DNA of 64,000 nucleotides from Sphingomonadales bacterium UBA656 (GTDB taxonomy: Bacteria; Pseudomonadota; Alphaproteobacteria; Sphingomonadales; Sphingomonadaceae), in NCBI GenBank assembly GCA_002299895.1, contig DBOC01000015.1:62001-126000 (forward strand). Reading direction: 5' to 3'. The position numbers and the translations under genes were made by a program. Within the stretch, counting starts at the first letter, position 1. Each line of letters starts with the position of its first letter. The notes beneath the pieces are model-generated. The model made no database searches. It saw only the letters and a list, made by a program, of their open reading frames with translations, and was not told the DNA's origin. This document shows positions 24,577 to 32,916 of this stretch, piece after piece.

Positions 24577-26442
24577 ATGCTTAATCTGAACGGTATCACC
24601 GTGCGCCTTGGCGGACGCACTATCCTTGACCGCGCCACGGCGGCCTTGCCCTCTTATAGCCGCATTGGCCTGATTGGGCGGAATGGCGCGGGTAAATCGA
24701 CATTGATGAAGGTGATGATTGGCTCGCTGGAGGCCGATGACGGCGCGTTGGAGATGCCCAAGGGCACGCGCATCGGCTATATCGCGCAAGAGGCGCCTGC
24801 GGGGGATTCTACGCCCTTTGACACGGTGTTGGCGGCGGATACCGAGCGCGCGGCGTTGATGGCCGAAAGCGAGCAAGAGGGGCTGGACCCCGACCGTATG
24901 GCCGAGGTGCATGAACGGCTGATCGCGATTGATGCGTATACTGCGCCGGCGCGGGCTTCGCGTATCTTGGTTGGCCTTGGCTTTGACGAAGAGATGCAGG
25001 CGCGGCCGCTCGATAGCTTCTCAGGTGGTTGGAAAATGCGGGTGGCGTTGGCGTCCTTATTATTTTCGCAGCCGGATTTGCTTTTGCTCGATGAGCCCTC
25101 AAACCACTTGGATTTGGAAGCGACCTTGTGGCTGGAAAATTTCCTCAAAGGTTATCCGGCGATGATGGTGGTGATCAGCCATGAGCGCGATTTGTTGAAC
25201 AATGTTGTCGACCATATTCTGCACCTCGATAATGGGCAGGTGACCTTATATGCGGGCGGCTATGACGCGTTCGAGCGCCAACGTGCCGAGCGCGCCGCGC
25301 AATTGGCGGCGGCCAAAGCGGCCCAAGATGCGCAACGTGCGAAGCTGCAGGATTATGTGGCGCGCAACTCGGCGCGTGCCTCGACCGCGAAGCAAGCGCA
25401 GAGCCGCGCCAAGGCGCTTGCGCGGATGCAGCCAATTGCCGCAATGGCCGAAGATCCGACGTTAAGCTTTGACTTTCCAAGCCCTGATGAGCTCAAGCCG
25501 CCCTTGGTGACGCTCGATCTGGCGAGTGTCGGCTATACCGAAGGCAATCCGATATTGCAGCGGTTGAACTTGCGGATTGACCCCGATGATCGGATCGCGT
25601 TGTTGGGGCGGAACGGCAATGGCAAGACGACTTTGGCGCGCTTACTGGCGGCGCAATTGACGCCGATGGAAGGGCAGATGAGCGCCTCGGGCAAGATGCG
25701 TGTCGGTTACTTCACGCAATATCAGGTCGAGGAGCTGGACGGCGACGATACCCCGCTCGAGCATATGACGCAGCAGATGAAGGGCGCGACCCCCGGCGCG
25801 GTGCGTGCGCAATTGGGTCGGTTCGGCTTTTCCGGCGCGAAGGCGACAACGAAGGTCGGCAAGCTATCAGGCGGCGAACGCGCGCGGCTGGCGCTGGCGC
25901 TGATTACCCGCGATGCGCCGCATATGCTCATCCTCGATGAACCGACGAACCATTTGGACGTCGATGCGCGTGAGGCACTGGTGCAGGCGCTGAATGAATA
26001 TGACGGCACGGTCGTTTTGGTCAGCCATGACCGCCATATGTTGGAACTGACGGCGGATCGGCTGGTGCTGGTTGATAATGGCACGGCAACCGAGTTTTCG
26101 GGCACGATTGAGGATTATACCGACTTCATCCTGGGCAAGGGGCCCGCGAAGGAGAAAGTCTCCAAGGCCGACCGCAAGGAAGACAAGAAAGCCGCGGCCG
26201 CATCGCGTGAGGCGCTGGCGAAGCTTAAGCGTGACGTTAATGATGCTGAGGCGGACTTGGCGAAGTTGGAAGTGGTTTTGAGCGCGATCGATCGCGCGAT
26301 GTTCGACCCAGCGTCGGCGGCGAATGAATATAAGAACCTAACTATGGGCGAACTGTCACAACGCCGCGGTAAGATTGTCGCCGCGCAAGAAGCGGCAGAA
26401 GCGAAATGGATTGCGGCAAGCGAGGCACTGGAAAAGGGCTGA
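24577..26442 (+). CDS. ABC-F family ATPase (Uup/YheS-like ribosome-associated factor)
   Basis: Soluble protein of 621 residues with two ABC ATPase domains and no membrane segments, the layout of ABC-F translation factors that bind the ribosomal E site. Walker A motifs are GRNGAGKST (about residue 34) and GRNGNGKTT (about 345); signature motifs are SFSGGWKMR and KLSGGERAR; Walker B motifs LLLDEPSNHLD and LILDEPTNHLD. The inter-domain linker (about 230-290) is Ala/Arg/Lys-rich, and a charged coiled-coil extends the C-terminus (about 525-621), which points to the Uup/YheS side of the family rather than EttA. It may unfold stalled ribosome complexes; the exact member is uncertain. Confidence 0.9.
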   Translation: MLNLNGITVRLGGRTILDRATAALPSYSRIGLIGRNGAGKSTLMKVMIGSLEADDGALEMPKGTRIGYIAQEAPAGDSTPFDTVLAADTERAALMAESEQEGLDPDRMAEVHERLIAIDAYTAPARASRILVGLGFDEEMQARPLDSFSGGWKMRVALASLLFSQPDLLLLDEPSNHLDLEATLWLENFLKGYPAMMVVISHERDLLNNVVDHILHLDNGQVTLYAGGYDAFERQRAERAAQLAAAKAAQDAQRAKLQDYVARNSARASTAKQAQSRAKALARMQPIAAMAEDPTLSFDFPSPDELKPPLVTLDLASVGYTEGNPILQRLNLRIDPDDRIALLGRNGNGKTTLARLLAAQLTPMEGQMSASGKMRVGYFTQYQVEELDGDDTPLEHMTQQMKGATPGAVRAQLGRFGFSGAKATTKVGKLSGGERARLALALITRDAPHMLILDEPTNHLDVDAREALVQALNEYDGTVVLVSHDRHMLELTADRLVLVDNGTATEFSGTIEDYTDFILGKGPAKEKVSKADRKEDKKAAAASREALAKLKRDVNDAEADLAKLEVVLSAIDRAMFDPASAANEYKNLTMGELSQRRGKIVAAQEAAEAKWIAASEALEKG

Positions 26443-26465
26443 GGTCGCCCTTTCTGTCATCCCAT

Positions 26466-26489
26466 CGCCTTATGCGAATGGGTAAGGCG
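26466..26489. terminator. Possible weak terminator between ABC-F gene and response regulator
   Basis: CGCCTTA (26466-26472) and TAAGGCG (26483-26489) form a 7-bp stem in the 50-bp gap between the convergent genes. No T-run is present. Confidence 0.3.
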
Positions 26490-26492
26490 GAA

Positions 26493-27230
26493 TTAAGCGG
26501 ACATCGCCAGCGGCTCTTTCGCGGCGTTCATCGCGTGCGCATCCGCCTGCAAGGTATAGCCAAAGCCGTATAAAGCATTCAAGCTGATGCCTGATGCTGG
26601 GTCCAGTTTCAGGTTCTTGCGCAGCCTTGCGACGTGCGTATCAATGGTCCGCGATTGATAGTCGACAACCTTGCCCCACAATGTGGCCGCAAGATATTGG
26701 CGCGACAATAACCGGTTCGGGTTGGTAAAAAACAACATGGCCATATCAAATTCCCGCTTCGGCAAGATGATAACCTCGTCGTTGAAACACACGGTCGATG
26801 TCGATGGACGCAACATATATGGCCCCAACACTACCGATTCTGGCCGCGTTCGCACATCACCATTATAACGGCGCAAAACTGACTTAATCCGCAAGGACAA
26901 TATTTCCGGGTCAACCGGCTTTGACACAAAATCGTCGGCACCTGCCTCCAGTCCGCGGATGATATCGCGGCGATCATTGCGCGCGGTGAGCATGATCGAT
27001 GGCATATCAGGATGGAATTTCCGTATATATTCAAGTACTTCTATTCCGGATAGATCCGGAATGGTCCAATCAACGATTAAAAGATCGCATTCTTTTTGGC
27101 GCACATCAGTCAGGAATTTTTGTGCGGAGCCATAGCTTTTTACGGTGTAACCCAAGCCGACCAAAAGCTCTTCGAGTTCTGCTGCAAATAAGGTGTCGTC
27201 CTCGACGACGGCAATATTATAGCTGTGCAC
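26493..27230 (-). CDS. OmpR/PhoB-family response regulator
   Basis: DNA-binding response regulator of 245 residues from a GTG at 27230, chosen because AAAGGT lies 7 nt upstream and the receiver domain begins a few residues later; the frame is open further upstream (another GTG at 27284, an ATG at 27320) but these would add an unstructured tail. Receiver: acidic pair Asp11/Asp12, phospho-acceptor Asp54 in LIVDWTIPDL, Thr82, Lys104 in FVSKPVD. The winged-helix domain (about 135-230) ends with DTHVARLRKNL and a YGFGYTL wing. No sensor kinase gene is adjacent, so it is an orphan here. Repeated ACAAATGT boxes precede it. Confidence 0.92.
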   Translation of the reverse strand: MHSYNIAVVEDDTLFAAELEELLVGLGYTVKSYGSAQKFLTDVRQKECDLLIVDWTIPDLSGIEVLEYIRKFHPDMPSIMLTARNDRRDIIRGLEAGADDFVSKPVDPEILSLRIKSVLRRYNGDVRTRPESVVLGPYMLRPSTSTVCFNDEVIILPKREFDMAMLFFTNPNRLLSRQYLAATLWGKVVDYQSRTIDTHVARLRKNLKLDPASGISLNALYGFGYTLQADAHAMNAAKEPLAMSA

Positions 27231-27282
27231 AATTTGACCTTTGCTGGACCGGATCTTCGCAAAGCGTTTATGGGATTCATTC

Positions 27283-27324
27283 ACATTTGTAACAATTTTT
27301 ATGTGAACAAATGTAAACAAATGT
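27283..27324 (-). promoter_or_regulatory. Repeated ACAAATGT boxes upstream of the response regulator
   Basis: ACAAATGT occurs at 27307-27314 and 27317-27324 (10-bp period, one helical turn) and its inverse ACATTTGT at 27283-27290. Tandem half-sites one turn apart are what OmpR/PhoB regulators bind. The boxes lie between the serine hydrolase stop and the regulator start, so autoregulation is likely. Confidence 0.5.
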
Positions 27325-28500
27325 TCACTGTTGCAACAATTTCGTCACTTTTGGCAGTGTCGTTTTTGTACTGTCTTTATCGTCAGTTTTCTTCGGTTTG
27401 GCGGCCTGTTTTGGCTTAGGCTTCGCCTCTGCTGCTTTCGCCTTCGGGTGAACATGCTCGTGGTGGCGCGTGATGGCGCGCGCGACATTTTGCATCAAAC
27501 CATTTGTCACTTCCTTACCGGCGCGCGTTTCCGCGATCATCACCGCCACAGGATATGCGCATCCATCTGGCGCGCGCATCACGCCCACATCGTTGATGGC
27601 CGTTGATATCGATTCCAGCACTTGTCCGGTTCCCGTTTTATGCGCAAGGCGCCACCCCGGGGCGAGGCCAGACCGCAAACGGGACCGCCCTGTATAAGTG
27701 CCGGCCATTAACTTCAGCAATTTGGCACCCGGGTCATTGGCGTCGCGTTCGCTAAACCGTTTCAGTACCAAAGCGATTGTCCCGGGGGCCGCGCCGTCCA
27801 GCGGGGTTTCGAGATAGGCATCCAGCGCGGACTTTCTTTTCGCCATCGGTATCCTTGATCGTTGCGCTTTAAAGGCGTTGCCATTGCGATATTCTGTTTT
27901 CCACTCCACGCCGGCAATGGCGCTTTGCAATAGGACTTCGCCGGGGCCAAAGCGAATGGACTGCACTTTGCGGCGCTCAAGCATTTGGTTGATCGCCTGC
28001 GGGCCGCCCGCAACGCGCAAAAGGACGTTGTTGGCCATATTGTCGCTCGCATTAATCGAATGTGCGAGCAGTTCGCGTAACGGCATGTCGAAGGAGTCCC
28101 GCCCGTCGAGATAATTTTTCAATGGCTGGCTGAAAACAACGACGTCATCGCGGCTGATGCGTATGCGTTTATCCAATGACAATTTGCCCGCCGCCTCTTG
28201 TTCCAAAATCGTCAATGCGACCCACATTTTGGACACGCTTTGTTGCGGAAAGCGCTCGGTCTGGCGCTTGCCGATGACGTCGTCGGAAAATGGTGTGTAG
28301 ATGGCAATGCCCGCACGGCCGGGGAATTTCTTCCAATAGCCATCAATTTCCGTCTTCAGCTTTTCGTCGGCAGTCGCAATCATATCCGCCTTATTGTTCG
28401 CTTCGACGGCATGCGCCGGCGCGCTGGCGACATATGTTGTGATGCCAAGGGCCAAAGCGCGTGTGAGGGAAAGAGCGACTGTGTTGAAAAAGTTACGCAT
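27325..28500 (-). CDS. Class A beta-lactamase-like serine hydrolase with Lys/Pro-rich tail
   Basis: 391 residues from the ATG at 28500 (an open frame continues upstream but the signal peptide starts here). Residues 1-31 are a signal peptide ending APAHA. Penicillin-binding serine motifs are present: SVSK at 88-91, SDN at 152-154 and HKTGTG at 287-292. The segment ETPLDGAAPGT (231-241) resembles the omega loop ExxLN of class A enzymes with the Asn replaced by Asp, and about 40 residues are inserted before it. Residues 345-391 form a Lys/Pro/Ala-rich tail unusual for beta-lactamases. Whether it hydrolyses beta-lactams or trims peptidoglycan cannot be told. It precedes a response regulator by 94 bp. 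Confidence 0.85.
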   Translation of the reverse strand: MRNFFNTVALSLTRALALGITTYVASAPAHAVEANNKADMIATADEKLKTEIDGYWKKFPGRAGIAIYTPFSDDVIGKRQTERFPQQSVSKMWVALTILEQEAAGKLSLDKRIRISRDDVVVFSQPLKNYLDGRDSFDMPLRELLAHSINASDNMANNVLLRVAGGPQAINQMLERRKVQSIRFGPGEVLLQSAIAGVEWKTEYRNGNAFKAQRSRIPMAKRKSALDAYLETPLDGAAPGTIALVLKRFSERDANDPGAKLLKLMAGTYTGRSRLRSGLAPGWRLAHKTGTGQVLESISTAINDVGVMRAPDGCAYPVAVMIAETRAGKEVTNGLMQNVARAITRHHEHVHPKAKAAEAKPKPKQAAKPKKTDDKDSTKTTLPKVTKLLQQ

Positions 28501-28813
28501 GATCCGACTTTTAAATGTGCATGGGCTGCCGACTTTGCGCGTGCTCCCACAGACATTTAGACGCCGTAAGTGCAGAACCCAAATCCGGCAGACGGATGCC
28601 ATTTGCAGACATCCTTCATCCGATTTGAAATGCCGCAGCGCTGTTTTACCTGTCTGTTCTAGGCACAACAAAGCTCCGTCTCGTGCATGTTAAGCGTCGC
28701 AGTGGGTTGCCTCCAGTTTTGATATGTTTATTTGCAATTGTTAACATTGCGCGGAGTGTTTGACGCAGGTCGCATGGCGTGCAATCTTTCGGATGGGCAA
28801 AGAGGAGGCGACC
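28501..28813. other. Divergent intergenic region, serine hydrolase / phaC
   Basis: 313 bp with no convincing gene. A promoter for phaC is predicted at 28719-28747; the region next to the hydrolase start shows no clear promoter hexamers. Confidence 0.5.
28719..28747 (+). promoter_or_regulatory. Predicted phaC promoter
   Basis: TTGATA (28719-28724), 17 nt, TAACAT (28742-28747) in an AT-rich stretch, 66 bp before the phaC ATG. Confidence 0.35.
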
Positions 28814-30571
28814 ATGGCTAGCAAGGCGGAGACAGGCGGCAGCGCAAAGGCCGGTAAAAAGAAATCGCCAAAGAAAGGCGCGCCTTTTTCCGGCGTCGCA
28901 GGCGCCTTTGACGCCGCCAATGATGCCACCATGGCGCTCGGCCCGCTGGCCGGACTAGCGCGGGAAGATTTTATTGGCGCGATTGGCCTGATGCTGCGGC
29001 AAACGGCGTCCAATCCCGACAAGGCGTGGAAGGCAACGACCAGTTTTTCCGAAGATGTAGTTAAAATTATGACCGGAAAGTCCGACCTTGCACCGGATCC
29101 CAAGGACAAGCGTTTCATGGACCCCGCCTGGACCTTCAATCCGTTTTTCAAAGCAGGCGCGCAATATTATCTCGCGGTGCAAAAGGGCGTTAAAAGCTAT
29201 ATACAGGATTTGGAACTCGACGCGCTCGAACGCGATCGCGCAAATTTCATTTCGCAAATCATCATTGATGCGATGTCCCCAACAAACACCCTGATTGGGA
29301 ATCCAACCGCGCAAAAACGCTTGGTGGATTCAGGCGGGCTCAGCCTCGTGAAGGGCCTGAAAAACGCTTATAATGACATGGTTCACAACGACATGATGGT
29401 GAGCCAGGTAAACAAAAAACCGTTCAAGCTTGGCGAGAATGTCGCAACAGCAAAGGGCGCGGTGGTGTATCGCGATGAACGTTTTGAGTTGGTCCAATAT
29501 GCGCCGACGACCGACAAGGTGTTCGCAACGCCGCAGCTCACCATCCCGCCGCAGATTAACAAAATGTATATCAATGATCTGTCGCCTGAAAAATCGATTA
29601 TCAAATGGCAGACCGATCACGGGATTCAGCCATTCATGATTTCCTGGCGCAACCCAACGGACGATATGAGCGTGTGGGGCATGGCCGAATATATCGAAAG
29701 CTGCATCAAGGCGCTGGATGTGGTGTGTGAGATTACCGGCAGCGACAAAGTCAATATTTCAGGTGGCTGCTCGGGCGGGCAGACAATGTCGGTGTTGCTG
29801 TCAAAACTGGCGGCGATGGGCGACACCCGCGCCAATGCCGTCACCATGATGGTGTGCGTGTTGGAACCCAAGCCCGGTGATACTGAGGCGTCCAGCCTAG
29901 TGTCGCATAATGGCATAGCGCTGGCGCGACAACGCGCGGCGAGGAAAGGCGTGATTGAAGGCAGCAGCCTTGCCCGCGGCTTTGCATGGTTGCGGCCCAA
30001 TGACCTGATCTGGAACTATGTCATCAACAATTATCTGCTCGGTGATGATCCGCCAGCCTTTGATATATTGTTCTGGAATGCGGATGCCACCAACCTCTCG
30101 TCGGCGTTGATGGGCGACTTCTTGGAGCTGTTTGAGGCGAATGCCTATGCCGCGCCGGGCACGTTTGACATCGCGGGACACACGCTTGACCTGACCAAGG
30201 TGACGGGCGACCTGTTCGTTCTGGGCGGAACCACCGACCATATCACGCCATGGCGGGCTTGCTATCGCTCGACACAATTGTTCGGCAGCAAAAATGTCGA
30301 ATTCATCCTTAGCCAGGCAGGGCATATGCAAGCGATCCTGAACCCGCCAGGCAACCCCAAGGCGAAATATTGGAAGCATAGCGAGGGCAAGGCGCCCGCC
30401 GACGTTACCGAATGGATGAAGGGCAGCGAAGAGGTCGCCGGAAGCTGGTGGCCGCACTGGATGCAATGGCTGCACGCGCGCTCTGGCGTTGAAGTCGCCG
30501 CCCCCAAGGCGTTAGGAAGCAAGGCCCATCCAGCAATGGAAGCCGCGCCCGGCCTGTATGTTTTGGAGTGA
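28814..30571 (+). CDS. phaC: Polyhydroxyalkanoate synthase (class II-like)
   Basis: Polymerises hydroxyacyl-CoA into storage polyester at the granule surface. 585 residues from the ATG at 28814, which has GAGGAGG upstream; an open frame 54 nt longer has no such site. The N-terminus is Lys/Gly-rich. The alpha/beta-hydrolase lipase-like box is G-G-C-S-G-G with the catalytic Cys at about 319; the charge relay is completed by Asp in GGTTDHITPW and His in QAGHMQAI. The adjacent gene is a depolymerase of the medium-chain type, which supports a class II or related enzyme. No phaB, phasin or phaR gene is nearby. Confidence 0.88.
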   Translation: MASKAETGGSAKAGKKKSPKKGAPFSGVAGAFDAANDATMALGPLAGLAREDFIGAIGLMLRQTASNPDKAWKATTSFSEDVVKIMTGKSDLAPDPKDKRFMDPAWTFNPFFKAGAQYYLAVQKGVKSYIQDLELDALERDRANFISQIIIDAMSPTNTLIGNPTAQKRLVDSGGLSLVKGLKNAYNDMVHNDMMVSQVNKKPFKLGENVATAKGAVVYRDERFELVQYAPTTDKVFATPQLTIPPQINKMYINDLSPEKSIIKWQTDHGIQPFMISWRNPTDDMSVWGMAEYIESCIKALDVVCEITGSDKVNISGGCSGGQTMSVLLSKLAAMGDTRANAVTMMVCVLEPKPGDTEASSLVSHNGIALARQRAARKGVIEGSSLARGFAWLRPNDLIWNYVINNYLLGDDPPAFDILFWNADATNLSSALMGDFLELFEANAYAAPGTFDIAGHTLDLTKVTGDLFVLGGTTDHITPWRACYRSTQLFGSKNVEFILSQAGHMQAILNPPGNPKAKYWKHSEGKAPADVTEWMKGSEEVAGSWWPHWMQWLHARSGVEVAAPKALGSKAHPAMEAAPGLYVLE

Positions 30572-30664
30572 CGGTAAAACTACCGGATAGGAATTGGCTT
30601 GCACGCCTTCACCGTTCGGTTAAACCTTACACCACGCCCAAAAATCAGGGCCAAAGGAACGCAT

Positions 30665-31498
30665 ATGACCAAATCTCGCGCGCCCAAATTTAGCATGGAG
30701 ACCGTTGACGGGCGGACATTGCGGGTGGCGATTTGGCGAGCGTCGAAGGCGACGACGAAGCTTCCAATATTGTTCTTCAACGGCATTGGCGCGAATATTG
30801 AAGCAATGGCGCCGATGGCGGAATTGCTCGATGACCGCGACTTTATCACTTTCGACATGCCCGGCATTGGCGGATCGCCCGACCCAGTCGTGCCTTATAA
30901 TGCCCTGATGATGGCGCGGATTGCCGCATTGTTGCTCGACCGTTTTGAAATGCCCATCGTGGACGTCATGGGCGTGAGCTGGGGCGGGGCGATGGCGCAG
31001 CAATTTGCACTGCAGAACGGAGCGCGCACCAACAAGCTTATCTTGGTTGCGACCAGCGCCGGTATGTTGATGGTTCCGGGCAATCCGGCGGCGCTCGCCA
31101 AAATGGCGGACCCACGCCGCTACATCGACCCCGAATTCATGGCGAAGCATTTTAAGACGCTGTATGGCGGCGCGGTTGGCAATAAATCGGAGCATATCAA
31201 CCGGCTCAAGCCGCCGTCGAAAACGGGATATTTCTATCAATTGATGGCGATGATGGGATGGACCAGTGCCCCGTTTCTGCCGTTTATGAAAACCGAAACG
31301 CTCATCATGATGGGCGATGATGACCAGATTGTTCCGCTGGCAAATGGCAAATTTTTGAACTTCCTGATCCCGAACAGCGAATTGTTCGTGGTGGCAAATG
31401 GGGGGCATTTGTTCCTGTTAAGCCATGTCGAACAGAGCATCGCGGCGATCCGCACGTTTCTGGATCGCAACGCAGCTACGGCACGCAAAGCAGCCTAA
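30665..31498 (+). CDS. phaZ: Intracellular poly(3-hydroxyalkanoate) depolymerase
   Basis: Alpha/beta hydrolase that mobilises stored polyester. 277 residues from the ATG at 30665, preceded by AAAGGA; the frame is open for 66 nt upstream without a good site. The oxyanion segment is FFNGIGAN (about 37-44), the nucleophile elbow GVSWGG places Ser at about 105, Asp lies in MMGDDDQIVPL and His in NGGHLFLLSH. The family is the medium-chain-length PHA depolymerase group. It follows phaC by 93 bp in the same direction, so synthesis and degradation are encoded together. Confidence 0.88.
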   Translation: MTKSRAPKFSMETVDGRTLRVAIWRASKATTKLPILFFNGIGANIEAMAPMAELLDDRDFITFDMPGIGGSPDPVVPYNALMMARIAALLLDRFEMPIVDVMGVSWGGAMAQQFALQNGARTNKLILVATSAGMLMVPGNPAALAKMADPRRYIDPEFMAKHFKTLYGGAVGNKSEHINRLKPPSKTGYFYQLMAMMGWTSAPFLPFMKTETLIMMGDDDQIVPLANGKFLNFLIPNSELFVVANGGHLFLLSHVEQSIAAIRTFLDRNAATARKAA

Positions 31499-31513
31499 GT
31501 CGGCGGCTGGCCG

Positions 31514-31530
31514 GGCGGATGATTTCCGCC
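31514..31530. terminator. Short hairpin between phaZ and the DUF445 gene
   Basis: GGCGGA (31514-31519) and TCCGCC (31525-31530) with a 5-nt loop in the 43-bp gap between convergent genes. No T-run, so termination is uncertain. Confidence 0.3.
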
Positions 31531-31541
31531 TTACCTTGCGG

Positions 31542-32822
31542 TTAAATCAATAAACCGACGGCGTGGATGATGATCCCCGCTAGACCGCCGACTAAGGTGC
31601 CGTTGATGCGGATAAACTGCAGGTCGCTGCCCACGGCATTTTCGACACGATCGGTGATGGTTGACGCGTCCCAGCGGGCAACGGTGTCGGACACCAATCG
31701 GACGATGTTATCGCCATAATTTTCGGTAGTGCCGACAATTGCGCGACGGGCAAAGCGGTTGATTTGATGTTTCAGCCCTGTGTCGGCTTGCAAATTGCCA
31801 CCAAGCTTAATGAGCGCATCGCCAAAGCTACCCGCCAAGGCGGCATCGGGATTACGTGCGGCCTTTAACAAGCTGTTACGGCCTTGGTCCCATAGGCTGT
31901 TGATCCATTTGCCCATCGCGGGATTTTCCAACAACTGCCCCTTCCAATGCGCGACCTTGGCTTGCAACTCCTTATCATGGCGCAGGTCATGGGCCAGCTT
32001 CGCCAGCCCCTCTTCGCCCTTTTCGCGCAACGGATGGTCTGGGTCCTCTGCCATGTCGTGGAGCAATTTATTGAGGCCTTTGACGATGGCATTGGCCAAT
32101 TTATCGTCCAATCCGGTCCAGCGCATGAGCGTGTTGGCGCGCTCCTCCACCATTTCGCGGATGAGATGTTCGTTGGCCTCAAGCGTGGCTGAGGCCCATT
32201 TGATGATGCCGTCGAGCACAGGGATATGCCGCCTCTCGCGGATCATCGCCGTCAACAACTGGCCGAGCAAAGGCGCGATGTCGAGCTTGTCGAGTTGTTT
32301 GCGGATGGCGCCTTTGGCGATGCCGCCCAATCGTTCATCGTCGAGCGCGGCAATGATGTCTCCCATCAGGCGCGATGCGCCCAACCGCATCCGGCCTTCG
32401 TCACCCGATGGTGCGCTCAGGAATTTGCCGATGGCGCCGGCCACATCCATGCGCTGCACGCGGCGGGCCACGACCTTGGTTGTCAGGAAATTGGTGCGTA
32501 GAAAACTGGCCAAAGTGCGGCCAAGACGTTCCTTGTTATTCGGAATGATCGCGGTGTGCGGAATGGGTATGCCCAAAGGGTGCCGGAAGAGCGCTGTGAC
32601 GGCAAACCAGTCGGCGAGGCCACCAACCATCCCCGCCTCGGCAAAGGCCCTTAAAAAGCCCCAATAGCCGTCATAACGGGTTTCCATATATTTGCCGAAA
32701 ACGAACAAGGCGGCCATGCACAGCAGCAAGGCCGTGGCGATGATCCGCATCTGCCGCAGTTCGGTATCACGCTCTGCATAGCGTGCTTTTTCCGACAGGC
32801 CGAGTTGATTGACAGCTTTCAC
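31542..32822 (-). CDS. DUF445 membrane-anchored protein (YjiN-like)
   Basis: Conserved protein of unknown function, 426 residues if translation starts at the GTG at 32822, which has AAGG about 8 nt upstream; a GTG 36 nt earlier is the alternative. A membrane helix lies near residues 27-45 (ATALLLCMAALFVFGKY), followed by the family hallmark GGLADWFAVTALFRHPLG and then long amphipathic helices, with a hydrophobic C-terminus (GGLAGIIIHAVGLLI). The family is widespread in Proteobacteria; its role is unsettled. Convergent with phaZ and downstream of the second RND operon. Confidence 0.85.
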   Translation of the reverse strand: MKAVNQLGLSEKARYAERDTELRQMRIIATALLLCMAALFVFGKYMETRYDGYWGFLRAFAEAGMVGGLADWFAVTALFRHPLGIPIPHTAIIPNNKERLGRTLASFLRTNFLTTKVVARRVQRMDVAGAIGKFLSAPSGDEGRMRLGASRLMGDIIAALDDERLGGIAKGAIRKQLDKLDIAPLLGQLLTAMIRERRHIPVLDGIIKWASATLEANEHLIREMVEERANTLMRWTGLDDKLANAIVKGLNKLLHDMAEDPDHPLREKGEEGLAKLAHDLRHDKELQAKVAHWKGQLLENPAMGKWINSLWDQGRNSLLKAARNPDAALAGSFGDALIKLGGNLQADTGLKHQINRFARRAIVGTTENYGDNIVRLVSDTVARWDASTITDRVENAVGSDLQFIRINGTLVGGLAGIIIHAVGLLI

Positions 32823-32860
32823 GCCGCAGACCTTAATGGGATGCGCAAAAAACGCCACCC

Positions 32861-32893
32861 ATCGTCATCCCGAGACATAAGCGGGATGACGAT
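32861..32893. repeat. Perfect 12-bp inverted repeat (GTCATCCCG-type palindrome)
   Basis: ATCGTCATCCCG (32861-32872) and its exact complement (32882-32893) with a 9-nt loop. It lies between the end of the RND pump gene and the start of the DUF445 gene. Repeats with a GTCATCCCG arm are common dispersed palindromes in Alphaproteobacteria; here it may also end the pump transcript. Confidence 0.7.
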
Positions 32894-32916
32894 ATCTAGC
32901 TGGAGCCTAAATATAC

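Noticed and set aside
28441..28671. Longer N-terminus for the beta-lactamase-like protein
   Set aside because: The extra 57 residues are Cys/Arg-rich and unlike a signal peptide, whereas the ATG at 28500 begins a proper one.
31780..32667. 295-codon frame antisense to the DUF445 gene
   Set aside because: Shadow of a certain coding frame; Ser/Arg-rich low-complexity product with no motif.
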